Origin: Immersiella caudata
Taxonomy: Eukaryota > Ascomycota > Sordariomycetes > Sordariales > Lasiosphaeriaceae
Direction: 5' to 3'
Assembly (NCBI GenBank): GCA_030512335.1
Contig: JAULSU010000004.1
Span: 682,001-746,000 of the forward strand
DNA: 64,000 bases
Made by a program: the position numbers and the translations under genes. Below, piece by piece: positions 12,559-24,946 of the stretch; within the stretch, counting starts at the first letter, position 1; the number at the start of each line of letters is the position of its first letter. The notes under the pieces were generated by a model. The model made no database searches, was not told where the DNA came from, and was given only the letters and a program-made list of their open reading frames with translations.

Positions 12559-14568
12559 TCATTCTGGCGGTTCTGTTTCGTAAAGAGAATACCATTCTGG
12601 TTGGTACGCCGTGAGGACCCGATTCAGACTTGCCTCGTCGTCGTCCATGCCCATTGACCAGTCATGGGCAGTGCTCAAATTGCTCTCCAATGGATGGGGG
12701 AACGCAAGATGGTGGCCAGCGTCGTGCCCGATTTCCCACCATGGGAGGTTGGTCACGAATTCGTCCTCGATGGCAAAAGTCAGAGGCGAGTATGGCAAGT
12801 TGGCTGTGCCGTTGAAGGCAAGTCGTTCTAAACGTCCCTGGCTGTTTTGAGCTCGTCAGCCCCGGCTCAGCGTCTCTCGAGGAGGTGGGGAGTGTGTCGG
12901 GGGCTTCAAGAGGGAAGGGGGTAGGTGTTTTTTGGTCTTTTGCTCGGACTCGTCCGCGTGGTTGCGAGTTGGAGGCCGTGGGCTCTACCAGGGGGAAAAG
13001 GTGTCGGGAGGAACTGACAAGATTTCGAGAGCGGCGGCTTCGCCCTGAATATCGCCGGACTCGGAGGCTGTCGCCGAGCCCACAATGTTGTTACCATCAT
13101 CGGCAGTCGCAGGGGTGACGCTCCCCGGACCCCGAACGAAGATGCCGTCGCTTTCGACATGCCAGTCCGCCCCGCTAGTGCGAATATATTGTACTGCCAT
13201 CTCCCAGGCGTCCCTATCGGCCGCATCGCCGCTTTCAAACACGCGGAGGTGTCGCCAGTTATTCTCAGAGCTGCGCGGCCTCTCCTCCTCGTCACTATCG
13301 CTCACAGCATCGTCATCGCTGCCGTCGAGCTCGCTGTTAAGGAGATTGCGCATGATCAAACCGTAACAGGTGTTGCGCTCCATCCACAAGTCCGAGGGCT
13401 GGATATTGCGCATCTCTTCTGGATCGCAGAGGATATCGTTCTGCGGCACGAGCTGGATGTATAGGCGCTCAAGGCGGGGGAGATAGGTAACCAGCGACTG
13501 GAAATGCGACGAAAGAGGGAATATCGCGATGTACGACATGGACGTTAGCGTTGGCGGTATGAGGGGGGTGTCGTTGGGTGCCTCCTCGCAGCCGAGCAAG
13601 GCGCCGAGAATGGAGGGTGGGCGTCGGAGGAAGAACTCGTAAGTCTTGTACACGCGGGTCGAGGAGCCTTCGTTGACTAGTAGATGAGTCCACGGTCGAA
13701 TGGTGAACAGGGAACTCGGCGTGGCGAACGGCCTCTTGGTCCCGTGAGAGCTGTTAGACGACGGTGACGTATTTGTGTTTGTTGCGCCAGCGTCGCGGGT
13801 GGGCTGAGCGGCTGGTGGCGCTGCGGGTTGTGTTCTTCGTGCTTTAAAGTCTCGGGATAGGGACACGATGTGGGTGAGGTCCCGACTGAAGCTCCACGCG
13901 TCGCCGAGAAAGAGCATGCGAGACAGCAGGCTTGCGAGCATCTGCGGCGAGGCCATGAGTGTGATCCTGCGTGGGTCCATCAGACTGAACAGCAGGTCCC
14001 AGACCCAGTTGTTGTCCTCATTGTACGTTGCGGCTCGGTTGACGATCTGCGGGTATCTCGAACCGGCGAAGAAGAGCTCGGTTTTGGCATCCCGAGGCGT
14101 ACCATTGCCGTCGCGAATGCTGGAGATGCTGCTGCTAGCGCCGCTACCAGAGCCCGCGAGATCCAATATCCTGCCCAGCTCAGCGCGCCGCGTGATCCCC
14201 TTCATGCTATTGCCCACAATCATCGTCAGGGAGTCGACATGACGGCCGAGATCGTTCTGGCGCAGAAATCGGAGGAAGGGAAGGCCATCGACTGGATCTC
14301 GATTCTGTCCCGGCTCGACGAGGAGCAGATCCCACCGGTCGAAGGCCCAGAGGACGTGGTAGAAGAGGACGGGCAGGACAACGGCACGCCATTGTTTGTT
14401 GATGAGAGAGACGGTCTTCAGCGGCGTGTCGGAGTTTTTGAACATGTCGACCGAGGGCTGGTCATTGAGGCGGGTACCGGTCGGTGGGGCCGACGCGCAG
14501 TAGCTGAAGACATGCGACAGCAGCTCCGGCGGGAGGGACGCGATTGTGGTGGGCGCCCGCGATTCCAT
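12559..14568 (-). CDS. F-box protein
   Basis: Two exons, 14568-13019 and 12841-12559, give 610 aa. The frame of the long first exon runs past its donor to a false stop at 12985. Splicing at ATCTT|GTCAGT to AAAACAG|CC restores EIFQGRLERLAFNGTANLP and a coherent last exon rich in Trp and acidic residues. Residues about 8-60 form an F-box (IASLPPELLSHVFSYC, then SLINKQWRAVVLPVLFYHVL), which normally binds Skp1 in SCF ubiquitin ligases. The rest (HVDSLTMIVGNS, LERLYIQLVP) has the spacing of a degenerate leucine-rich substrate-binding region. The target is unknown. Confidence 0.85.
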
Positions 14569-15886
14569 GGTGGAAACGCAGGCGATGGCTCTAGGATAGG
14601 GCGACAGTCATGCTACGAAGATGTAAAGAGAAACGTAGAGCCTTGAAGTGCTGTGACGTCGGATCGAGCTCGCGCAGGACGTGTCGCGCAGGGTGCTGGG
14701 GTGAGGTCAGAGCGCGGGGCATGCTCAAGTTAAAATGGGCGGGCCGTTAGCAAGGGGCAGGCGCCAAGACTCACACACCTCGGTGTTTCCAAAACAACGT
14801 CATCACAAACTGCTTGGAGTATTTTAGGCTTCAGAAATACCCTTTGTACATTAAATGTATCACATGACAACCCGTTTCGTGATACCACACCATTGTCTCC
14901 CGCTACAGAAAGCCACGTTTTCTGTCAAACCCGCTCCCAGATGTCTCATCAATTTCATCCCATCTCGCCCTAGTTCTGCTTGGGCCACCTGCCAGTCCAG
15001 TTCATCAGACCACCGCTCCTAATAGGCAGCCCATTCTCTTGCCTAACTGGAGCGAAGCCGGCGGGTTGGTCAAGCGGTGGGGGTGTTGACCTGTTCATTA
15101 GCCCTTGTGGGTTCCCAAAATCGTTCCGAAAAGTAGTGGCTTCACTTCCTATATCAATACCCTCGCCCATAAGTCTTTAATTTCAACTGAACAACTTGGC
15201 CACCGGCTTCTGCCTCACTTTTTGGCATCCATTTCTTAGGTAGGAGCCTCGGCGCACCAAATCGAAACTCGGTTCTCAATGGAAATGTTAATTGGCGCCA
15301 CCATTCCACTTTAAAAAGTTAGCAATGCGTTCTGGGATTGAACAATGGTCTGCAGCACTAAAACTTTGACAGGTGTTTCGGGGAAGGGTCTTGGAATGTT
15401 TTGGGTTGTTGCTTGAAAATGACATTGAGCCCTTTGTGTGCCGCTTCGGGGCTTGGACAGACCCATCCCCGATGGTTAAAATGCGCATAGTGTATTCTCA
15501 TAGGTGCTACCTTGTCCCTTCAGGTTTCTTCTAGCCCGCGCTTTTGAGAAGTCAAAGGACGAAGAAGATGAGTCATCCGGGTTCAGTGATCTCTCATGTT
15601 CCCACTCGTATTTGGCTCAAAGGCTAAGCTGCCAAGGTCGATCCAGCGTTGAACCTGAAAGCCACAGCCGCAAGTCAACGGCAAATGTCGATGACCTCCT
15701 GAGAGCTTGTCTCCTCAAAGTTGAGTTCACAACTCAAAGTAAAAACTCAGGTGTTGTTTAAATATTTAAACCCAGGGACCTTCCAGCGTCCCCTTCACTT
15801 CTCTCCTTTTCACTATCCTCCAACTTCATAATCAATGCAGAAACGCCCACTTTCCACAACCTCTATATATTCCACAGCACATCAAG
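14569..15886. other. 1.3-kb divergent intergenic region
   Basis: AT-richer than its surroundings and placed between divergent genes (F-box minus, acidic protein plus). It includes a near-palindromic TTTAAATATTTAAA at about 15758-15771. Short open frames show no domain. It probably holds two promoters. Confidence 0.45.
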
Positions 15887-16495
15887 ATGGCAGGCAGAAC
15901 AACCATCCCACCGCTTCGCCCCTTTCCCCCGTCAACTGGGAAGAGGGGCAGTGCGGAAAAGGAGGGCGACGGAGACTTTGGCTCGTGGCGTAGCACCGGG
16001 AAGAGGACGTTCAGTTGGGCCGAGGACGTCGAGGAGGAGGAGGAGGAGGAGGAGGAGGAGGAGGAGGAGGAGGAGGAGGAGAGGGCGAAGCAAGCGGCAG
16101 AGGAATCCCAGGACAAGCCCCCCGATAAGTCATCTGATGAGCCATCCGATGAGCAGGGGTCGGAGTCTCAGCCGAACCCGGAGGACCAAGGGGAACCTAC
16201 GCCGGAATCCGAGCAGGAGAGTGATCCGGAAACCGTGTCTGAGTCGGATACCGAATCGGAGCAGGAGGAAGATACGGAGAACACCCTTCCCGTAGCGGTC
16301 GTTGAAGAGAATGGGGGCTCCAAGGGAGGCCCTTCGAGTAAGGAGGATGAAGAGACCACGGAAATACAGGTCGATGATCTGACATACGCGAACTGGGTCA
16401 ACCTAGACCCGCAGCAGAAGATCCAGGCGAATAAGCCCCTGTATCGTGTATACGTGATGCTCGCCATAGATTCCAGCTTCATGCGCGTCGGCTGA
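15887..16495 (+). CDS. highly acidic low-complexity protein, function unknown
   Basis: A single frame of 202 aa with a good start context (TCAAGATGGC). A short basic N terminus leads into 17 consecutive Glu residues (about 51-67). A long Glu/Asp/Ser/Pro-rich disordered region follows, and the C-terminal 45 residues are more ordered (DDLTYANWVNLDPQQ). No family is recognised. Possible roles such as histone or ribosome chaperone would be guesses. A TATA-like CTATATAT lies only about 20 bases before the ATG, too close to serve this start, and no later in-frame ATG would keep most of the protein. Convergent with the TDT gene. Confidence 0.6.
   Translation: MAGRTTIPPLRPFPPSTGKRGSAEKEGDGDFGSWRSTGKRTFSWAEDVEEEEEEEEEEEEEEEEERAKQAAEESQDKPPDKSSDEPSDEQGSESQPNPEDQGEPTPESEQESDPETVSESDTESEQEEDTENTLPVAVVEENGGSKGGPSSKEDEETTEIQVDDLTYANWVNLDPQQKIQANKPLYRVYVMLAIDSSFMRVG
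16031..16081 (+). repeat. (GAG)17 trinucleotide repeat
   Basis: Seventeen uninterrupted GAG codons coding for poly-Glu inside the acidic protein. Likely to vary in length between strains. Confidence 0.97.
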
Positions 16496-16536
16496 ACGAT
16501 ATATTCCGAAACTGAGGTTCACGACAACTTCGCCGA

Positions 16537-18161
16537 CTAGTCGAGACTCGCTATCAAGCGTCGGTCCTCCCTGATGATCAACAACCTGCCCTGAAAGATA
16601 TGCACGAACGTTAGAAGAAGGTGAACAATGAAGAAGACGGAAGAAAGGACCAGCAACACGCAATCGAGAACCCCCAGGAATCGGGACTGCAGCACATCGC
16701 TGAGCTGCGCCATCGCGAAACCTAACGAAGCAACAGGGAACACGGTCCCGTTCAGCGTCGGGTTCCACTGAAGCTCCCTCCGAGATAGCCGGAACAGCAC
16801 AGCCATGAAGGAGAGAACTAACCAAACGACGGCCATACTGACAAGGAAAAGCGCTAGCAGAATGCAAACGACATGAACAGACTGTGCCGCTCTTGGAGAG
16901 GGAACCGAGCCCCTATTCCGATCCCCCGCAATGTCAACACACCTCTCCACCGCTGCTCCCAAATACAACGACGCTGCAGCGCCCTGCCCCATCGGCCCAA
17001 CCAGGAAGAACATGTTTGACGTCTGTTCTGGCGGGGGCCACCCCGTAACCAACACCAACTCATGCATCAACACCGCAAACCCAAAAAACGCCAAGACCAC
17101 GGCCGCTCCGATTGCACAGAACGAAAACACCACTACCGGCCCGAGCAACTGCACCGAGATAACCTCACCCCCTCCTAGCTCCAGTCCAAGTAACCCCCCG
17201 ACCCAGCCCACCATTGCCAACACACTCGTCATGACCACCAGCGCCATTATCTTCGACAGCTGTCCCCCTGGTGTCCTCCGACCTGCTCTTGGGCTCGACA
17301 GTATCCAACCCAACATGGTAAAAAAGACCAGCACCGTCCACACGACTCCAACCCACCAGCCTACATACGCAAATCTCACGAAACTCGTCGGTCTATTCCC
17401 GATTTGCGCTTCCGCCCCATCTAGTGCCGCAAAGGCCACGATACCCAGCCAGACTGCAGGCCAACAAGGCAAGAAGAGAAACCCCGTTCCTGAAGCTCCG
17501 TACATGCCACCGCGTGGAACCTCCCCGGTAGCGAGAGGAAGTATATCGTCCCCAGCAGAGGAGGAAATTTCGTCGTATGCACTCCGTCGGAACCAAACGA
17601 GGCGAAGGAGGAAGAGGAAAGAGGTGATAGCAAAGAGAACGAGGGCGAGCGTGATTAGGACGAGAGAGATGGTGCTGCGCCCGGGGAAGTTGAAATGGGA
17701 GGGGAGAAGGCGGAAAAGGAGGGAGAGGATTGTGGTGTTTAGGGGGATGGTGAACCTGAGGGTATTAGTGTGAGCTGGGCCAAAACGGGTGGGAAAAGGT
17801 ACCACAGAGGATTAAAATCCTGGACTAGAGCGCGGAAGGCACTCCGTCGAAGAGTAACCGGTGGCGCAGGAAGAGCAGGCTCCTTCACGACTCCGTTGAT
17901 GGGTCGTCCATTCGGAACGTGGCCGTCGGAGGTGGTAGCGACACGACCGTCGATGAACCCGGCGGCAGTAGCTGTATCGGGTGGAGTGGTGACGTCTGGG
18001 GGGGTTGCGTTGACGTTGATGTTGAAGATTCTGCTGATTGGGGGGGTTTGACCGGGGGTGAAGCCGGGGGTGACGCCGAAGAATTCGTAGATTTTGGAGC
18101 TGTGCTGGGCCATGTTTTGGAAGTAGAGGGCATTGCGCTTGTTGGGCTGGCCGCTGGACAT
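16537..18161 (-). CDS. TDT-family (SLAC1/Mae1/Ssu1-like) anion or dicarboxylate transporter
   Basis: Two exons, 18161-17803 and 17755-16537, give 525 aa. The 47-nt intron (donor GTACCT, branch CTAAT, acceptor CTCAG) joins to RSAFRALVQDFNPLWFTIPL, recreating the family's first helix entry (W-F-T-x-P-L-N-T). Without the splice, two overlapping false frames appear. About ten hydrophobic segments follow, such as LVLITLALVLFAITSFLFLL and VGWWVGVVWTVLVFFTMLGW. The Ser/Pro-rich 100-residue N-terminal tail is cytosolic in this family. Relatives carry malate or other C4 acids, sulfite (Ssu1) or chloride/nitrate (SLAC1), and the sequence does not decide between them. A second possible start, MAQHSS, lies 16 codons in. 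Confidence 0.83.
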
Positions 18162-18677
18162 CTATCGGAGTTGAGGTTGAGGGAGGGTGGTCGTTGGCGT
18201 TGTTTGGGGGCGGGTGCCGTTGAGTTGAGTTGAGTTGATGGATGGTGGATTGGTTGGTACGTGACATTGATGATTTTGGCCATGTTTTGTTTGATATAGA
18301 TTTGTTGATTGAAAGTGTGCACAAGGTGTCAGTCTTTGCAGTCGATGACGATACATGCACGAACTGTTTTGATGTCTGAGGGTAAACGCCCTGACAGGCG
18401 AGACAAAGCGCACGCAGGGACATGTGGGCTTGAGCGGATAATTTTCTTGTCTCCACGACATAACAAAATGTAGCCAAGTTGCACGAGAAAGAATTGGGTA
18501 GCCCAAAAATGCTGAAGGGACCTCACCAACAAATGCCTGACAAAAGGCGGCAGGTGCGACCCACCTCCGGATTGCGTCATTTGGCAACTGAACTGCCTCA
18601 ACTCCCAACTCTCGCTTCTCCTCAACTTCATGCAGCGAGTCATAGCTCAAGGCTCAGATTTTTCTCACACATCAGCA
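18162..18677. promoter_or_regulatory. divergent promoter between TDT transporter and 2OG oxygenase
   Basis: About 515 bases between head-to-head genes, so it carries both promoters. It contains a short TTGAGTTGAGTTGATGGATGG-like repeat near 18222-18245. No other clear element is seen. Confidence 0.5.
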
Positions 18678-19813
18678 ATGAACCAGCACAAATTCGCCAA
18701 AATCCCCATCCTCGACCTCTCCCTCGCCGATGCTCCCACAAGCCGTACCCGACTTCTCAAAGACCTTCGCCACGCGCTAACCGAAGTCGGCTTCCTGTAC
18801 ATCGTCAACCACGGCGTCCCTGAAGTCGCAATTTCCGACATTATCGATGCACTCCCCAACCTGTTCTCTCTCCCCGCACAAGCAAAAGAAGAGGTAGCCC
18901 TACACAACTCACCTCACTTCCTGGGGTATAGCTCCCTCCGAAGCGAAACCACCGCAGGGAAAGCCGACAGTAGAGAGCAGTTTGAGTTTGCAACCGAGCT
19001 GGAAGCCCCGACTTCTGGCGCAGAACCGCTTTATGAGCTTTTGCGCGGTCCGAACCAGGTGCTCACAACTTCTCTTCTTCCTCGCTCACTCCAGCTAACA
19101 AAGCCCAGTGGCCCCCCTCCTACCCCTCAATTCGCCCCATCATAGGGACCTACCTCTCCGAACTCACCGCCCTGGGAGAACGCTTCCTCCGCCTCGTAGC
19201 CGAGTCCCTCTCCCTTCCCTCTGACGAAACCCTTTTCAGCTTCCTCTCCGACCAACACCGCCTGAAACTCGTGCGGTACCCACCTACCCCCTTAGACACC
19301 TGCTCCGACGACCTCATCCAGGGCGTTGGTCCCCACAAGGACTCTTCCGGGTGGTGGACCTTCCTTCTTCAAGCCTCATCACCAGAAGTTCGCGGACTGC
19401 AGGTGTTGAGCGGTGATGGAAGCTGGGTGGAAGTTCCGAATATCCCTGGCTCGTTTGTCGTCAATATCGGTCAGGCGTTTGAGGTCGTTACCGGGGGTGT
19501 TTGCAAGGCAACCACCCATCGAGTTGTTTTTCCACCTGGGGCACCAGAGAGGTACAGCGTGCCATTCTTTCAGGGGGTTAGGAGGAGTCTGACTAAAGAG
19601 GAGGCTAGTGAGACGCTGAAGAAGCACTTTGCGGGGTTTCTCGATCGACGAGTGGATGATGGTCCGGAGGAAGCGGAGGTTGACTCGTCGTTCTTGAAGG
19701 GGAAGTATGATACGTGGGGAGAGAGCCAACTGAGAACGAAGATCCGAAGTCATCCGGATGTTGGGAGGAAGTTTTATGGTGATGTTTTTGATAGGTATGT
19801 GAATGATGATTAG
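18678..19813 (+). CDS. 2-oxoglutarate/Fe(II)-dependent oxygenase (isopenicillin-N-synthase-like)
   Basis: Two exons, 18678-19058 and 19109-19813, give 361 aa. The intron runs GTGCTC to CCCAG. The N-terminal DIOX_N part reads IPILDLSLADA, then GFLYIVNHGVP and LFSLPAQAKEE. The catalytic core has the HxD of GVGPHKDSSGWWTFLLQ, the distal His in KATTHRVVFP and the 2OG-binding Arg in ERYSVPFFQG. Fungal members oxidise small molecules, sometimes in secondary metabolism, but no biosynthetic neighbours are present here. The start at 18678 is preferred over 18630 because the family sequence begins MNQHKFAKIPILDLS. Confidence 0.9.
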
Positions 19814-19885
19814 GATTGGATGCATCGTCCGCGTTGTATCTGAGACCTTTTCATCCGCCCCAATTCTCTCTCCTCAACTTCCTTC

Positions 19886-22800
19886 TCAACTGTCGCTATC
19901 ATCACTATCACTACTCTCCGGCGTCTCATTATCTGACGAGCCCCTACTTATCTGCTTAGGCGACAACCCCCACTCCTTAGCCAACGCCTCCTTGAATGAC
20001 GCAACCTCCACCAACTCTTCATCCCAGATGATCTCCAACACATTCTTATCGCCATCAAGAGGCTTGAACTCTTTCGCCACATGTGCCCGGTCGGCCCTCA
20101 TACCAACAAACATTGTCCCGCCAAGCGGCGGGACTCGTAGCCACTTGTGCTTCGGACTGCAAACCATGATATCGACACCTTCAGGATCTGATAGCCCACG
20201 AAGCTTTTCAAGGCAGTCTGGACAAAAGTCTCGGTTGAAACAGGTGAGGCAATGGTAGAACACGTGGTCAAAGCCGGGCTTGTTAGGGCACGCGCTTCCG
20301 TCCGCCTTGCAACCGTCGCAGAACCAAGTTGAGTCGAGGAGGTTGATACTGGTGCTGTGTAGATCCGAAAGCGTGTTCAAGTAAGCGGCAGCCGTGTCAA
20401 GCGCAATGGTAGCGGTCTTGTCGTCATCATTTTGTCCTTCCTGAACTTGGACCTCATCTGATTCATGTTGTGCCTTTTGTCCTTCCATATCAACCTTGAG
20501 CGATTCGACGTGGACCTTTGCCGCTGCAATACGCTCCAGCTGTTGTGATGAATCTGGGACCTTTGCCATGGTGACCTGAATCGTTTGCTTGGACAACTCG
20601 TTATAAGTCGTAACGAGCTTCTCGTGACAGACACCCTCGATCTCTGGCACTGCCGTGGCCAAGGCCTCAGTCACGAGATCCGACTGGCCAAGAAGTGAAA
20701 GAACCACGGAAGCGTTTCGCAGGTCTTGATAGTGTTCGAGTGTTGGGTGCAAGACCCCCCACCCAATTGCGTCGTTGTCTGGGGTGTCATCGAAAAGAAC
20801 CTGCAGAGACCGTTCTATGCGAGACTTGAGAGCAGCTTGCGCTTGTGCCCGGTCACCACGCAGCGCGTGGATGGCGCCCAGGTACCCTGCCGCATCTCCA
20901 TAAGAGGAACTTGCGTCAATCTCGGCCAGCTTCGTCAGTGCTGCTATGTGATCCGAGTGATTGCCGTCCACCATGCTCTGGAAGTAGTGCCAGGCCAGCG
21001 AGGATATGGCGTTCTTGCGCGTGTCGAACGCATTTTGGCCTCCGACCCGGGAGAGAATCTCAACGCTTTCGTTCCAAAGTCGCAAGGCCTCACTGACTGG
21101 TTCGTAACCCTCCGAGGCAACTTTGTACCTGTACGCAGCAACACCTCGGTCAAACAACAAAACCCCTCTGATGCATTCTTCTGTGTACACGTCGACCGGA
21201 GCTGGTTTCCAGTTGCTTTCAGTCCCTTCAGGGGAATGACTCGCCGGGCCCGGCTTCGCCGATGTGGTTTCCATGGCGCGGACGATCCCCTCAAGAAGAG
21301 GACGGTCTGGGTGGGCGACTGTAAAGATCCTCGCCATCATGCGGTCGTGATCAGGATCCTGAGCAATCATCTTCAAAAGGCCGACCATCAAGATCTCGCC
21401 ACCGACAGGCCCTTCAGCCAATGTGCTCTTCAGGTGCTCCCTGACCGAGACAGCCCCGGGTCGAAACAGCCGAGCCCGCAAGGAGCCAAAATGACCCTTT
21501 ATTGCCAGCCCCGCATTCTCGCTCTTGCTGGCAGCCAAGTAGAACTCTATCGCCTTGTCCAAATCTCGGAGCTCATAATAGCACCTGCCCAGGCGAAGTT
21601 GCAAGTCGACGATGTCCTCGAGGGTTGGCTTCGGGGAAGCGCCGTCCTTCCCCGCCTCTGCCAATGCCAGTGTGGCTTCCGTGACGGCTTCTTGATATTC
21701 CTCCCTGCTGGCGTGTGCAACAGCCATGCCTCGATGGCACCGCCAGCTGGGATTCGGTTTCTCGAGGGCCCGCTGCCAAAGAGACATCGTGGTCGACGCC
21801 CTACTCAGACCACTCTCGAAGCACGCTTCAGCGAGACGTTCGAACCAGAGTGAGTCCAGCTGAGCCTCAGAAAGACCCAGGACGTTGCGGCACCATTTGC
21901 TAAGCTCGTCCCAGTCAACTTCTTTGCTAGCGGAGACCGAGGAGGATGAGGAGCTGCCGTCGTCTGTCGCCCCATCGCCGTCATCTGCCGGTACCTTCGA
22001 CGGCTGGTTGAATTTCTTATCTTCCTGAAAATGGCATCAGTAACGGCTCCCTGGACGGCGAGGAAAGCGCCGGCACCTACAATGGCCATAAACTCTCGAA
22101 CCCACTGCAGCCCACCGTCCACACTCCAAGTTCTCTCCCTCAGAAGCCCCTGAACGACGAACTTGACATAGTCCAGCAGAACCCCGCGGGTCGGGCTCCC
22201 GGCTTTTTGCACCTTTGTCCTCCATTTCTTGTCCAACTTCTTGGCCACGGATGAGTCCATCAGCCAATCCTGGATTGTTTCCATCTCCCACACCGCCCAG
22301 TAAGTGGTCTCGAACCTGGGCCTGAAGCGCGCAAACACGTCCTTGTTGGTGAAGAGCTTGTAGAGATTCTGCCCAATTTCCGACTGTTCGCTTGGTGTCA
22401 GGGACTTTGCCTCTTCTTCATCAAACTCAAGCTGACGGAGACGCTCAAGATGATACGGCAGCCAACAAATGAGGTAGTCCGCAATCCTCTGGGTAGTGGG
22501 TAGTGGAGGGTTCCCAAGGAGATACTTAAACGTTCGATCGACAATCGTCCTATGCGCTTCAAACTCGTCCACCGAGATGACCGCCTGGGTTCCCCCTTGA
22601 TGAAGTGCACTGTTGGAGGCCGTGTCGAAGTCGAACCTGAACTTATCCCGGATCGCTTTGTGTGCAAGGTCCCACAAGAAATGACCGCATACCTCATGGT
22701 CGACGTTGCTGATGGTGATAGTCATGCTAATGGTTGGGCGGTTGCCGTTTCCTTCTGACTCGGAATCCCTATGGGCTCGTCCTTTCTCGTTCGTTCGTAG

Positions 22801-24946
22801 ATACTGCTCGACGCCGTCTTGGGCATACGCAAAACCATCTTCGAGTTTGAGTACAGCGGAATACTTGTTCTCGATGATGTACTGCAGCGAAACGAGGGAT
22901 TCGGTGCCGGAGGAGAGGAGCTAAGCGCAAAATTAGCTCAGGTCAGCACCGAGTTATCCAGGATCATTACCATTGCTTCTTCGAGCGTTTCCAGATTCAT
23001 CGGCTGCCTGCTGAAGAGAACCCACTTGAGGAGCTCGTTTAGTTCTCCAACTTCTTCAGCGGTGAGGGATCGCTGCAGTGTCTTGATGGCCGTCTCGTGG
23101 CTGCTGGTTGACTGGTCCAAGATTCGATCGAGGTCATGAAAGGCAGTGCGCGTGCTCAACAGCCGAACAACGTCGTCGAGACCGAATTGGAGTCGCGAAT
23201 AACTTCCACTGACGTTCCGTGGCAGCTTCTCCAGTATCTCGGTTCGTGCTCGCAACTGACTGGACCCGGGCTTCGCATTCTGCAGCATTCCCCGTTTAGC
23301 CAGGGCATCCTCGATAACGAGGCGCATGTCAGACGCATTGTGGTCTTGCACGCGGAGACGAAACGTAGGTCTGCTGTCAATGATGTCCCTAAGGACTTCA
23401 AACTTCTCGTCGGTTCCGCCGAGGAGAATTCGAACTCTCCCTGATGCGTCAGCGAGTTTGGTGCCAAAGACAAACTTCAGCAGCATCTCGGCTTGCTTGT
23501 CTCGCAGGTTCTCGATACCGTCAAATACCAGGTAGTACGTCGCCCCTGACCCGGGAGCGCCGATTTTGAGCTCATCCCACAGCGGTTCGAGGTTCTCTTG
23601 GCCGGCCTTGCGGAAGACGCTTGGTCCAGCATCTGCGACCTTCCCCAACGCCCTCAGCACTGTCTGGTCGACGCGAGCAATTTGGAAGGCTATGTATTTC
23701 AGTACAGACTGGACTGAGTGCTCGGCGTCGTCCGATTTCTTCGTGTTTGTAGGCCAAAAGTAGTGGGCCACAAACGTTCGCCCTTTCTGCTCCTCCAGGC
23801 TCTTTGTGATCATGGCGCCCGCTGACGTCTTGCCCGAGGATGCGGGCCCAGACAGAATGAGAATGTGGGAGTTTGGGTCCTTCTCCTTATCCTTGCTGGA
23901 TGCTGCTGTCCATTTGGTGTAGTCATCTTGACGCCAAATCCAAGAACCCGTGCCTTCGAGGCATTTTGCGTAGAGATTGTCGCAAGTCTGGGTACTCGTG
24001 GTGTCAAGCCTCACCGTCTTGGCCACGTCGAGGGCGTCGCGAATCTTGACAAGTGTCTTGATGCGGTCTGACTCGGCTCTCAGGGCCTGCACCCCTTTCT
24101 GCGTCTCAGAAACTAGCTGGTTGGTTTCCTCCGTTGTCTTGCCGAAGACGATAAGTTGCTCGAGAAGGATGGCAATGTCCTGTCTAGTTTCGATTACAAC
24201 GCCAAGCGTGACGGTGCCTTCGACATCCCTCTGCTGCTGCAGGACCCTCTTGAATTCTGTCATCTCGTCGCTGAGACCGGAGTCATCTTCGAATATGGAC
24301 CTTACGCGCTGAAGCAAACGATCTCGTCTTCGGCCTTGGCGGTACTTGACGACGTGCGCGCAGAGCTTGACGAAGCTGATCATGACGAGATGAATCTGCC
24401 GGACGAGCGAAGGGTGGATCTGTTGCACCTGTTCCATGGTCGTGTAGATGTGGAATTGCGCTAGTGAGGAGGATACTTCGCTGAAGACCTGATCAACGGC
24501 ATCCTCGTACCCCTTGATCGCTTCCGGTATGTCGAAGACGAAGCAGAGAGCCGTGCTCGTCACTGTTGCGACCGACCCGGGAATGGGAATCTTGAGGTAT
24601 GTCAGAGACTTGAGTGTCACTGTGCGACTGATTGGAGCAAACTTACAACCGAAGAAGCCTGAGAAGCCGCCCCAACAAGCATTTTCAGCAGTCTGAGCGA
24701 CACGAGCCCCACGTTCTTCGCCTTCTCCCATTTCTTTGCCTTCTCATCTTCTGGGAGAGTGGCAGCTTGTCCTGCGGTCTCGATTCGTTTCTGCACATCA
24801 TCAAACCCCTTCACATCCCCTCGTAGCAGCGACTGCCCGGAGATGTCTTCGAATTTCTTGGCCGCGTCGGCCCACAATTCTTCCATGGTCGTGAGGCCGG
24901 GGGCTTTCCGCTCCACCGGCGTGCTGTTGGCGCTTTGGCCCGTCAT
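19886..24946 (-). CDS. fungal STAND (NLR-like) protein: Goodbye - NACHT - TPR - ZZ zinc finger
   Basis: Four exons (24946-24647, 24590-22971, 22920-22081, 22024-19886), all joined in phase 0, give 1632 aa. Residues about 15-150 resemble the fungal STAND N-terminal Goodbye domain (MEELWADAAKKFEDISGQSL). A coiled helical linker follows. A NACHT-type NTPase has Walker A GPASSGKTS at about 348 and a Walker B-like YYLVFDGIENL near 470. Residues about 1000-1430 hold tetratricopeptide-like repeats (SWRCHRGMAVAHASREEYQE, DLQLRLGRCYYELRDLDKAI). Residues 1489-1525 are a ZZ-type zinc finger (CDGCKADG, CPNK, FYHCLTC, FCPDCL), followed by an acidic Ser/Asp tail. Such STAND proteins oligomerise on ligand sensing in allorecognition or immunity. 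It stands head to head with a broken HET gene. An alternative start at 25027 adds 27 residues. All introns are 51-57 nt, and missing them makes three unrelated-looking frames. Confidence 0.85.

Noticed and set aside
13870..14646. 258-codon plus-strand open frame
   Set aside because: Antisense to the F-box gene, with no recognised domain.
16931..17773. 280-codon plus-strand open frame
   Set aside because: Antisense to the TDT transporter; Thr/Pro-rich product is the reverse reading of hydrophobic codons.
20726..21853. 375-codon plus-strand open frame
   Set aside because: Antisense to the TPR exon of the STAND gene, without family resemblance.
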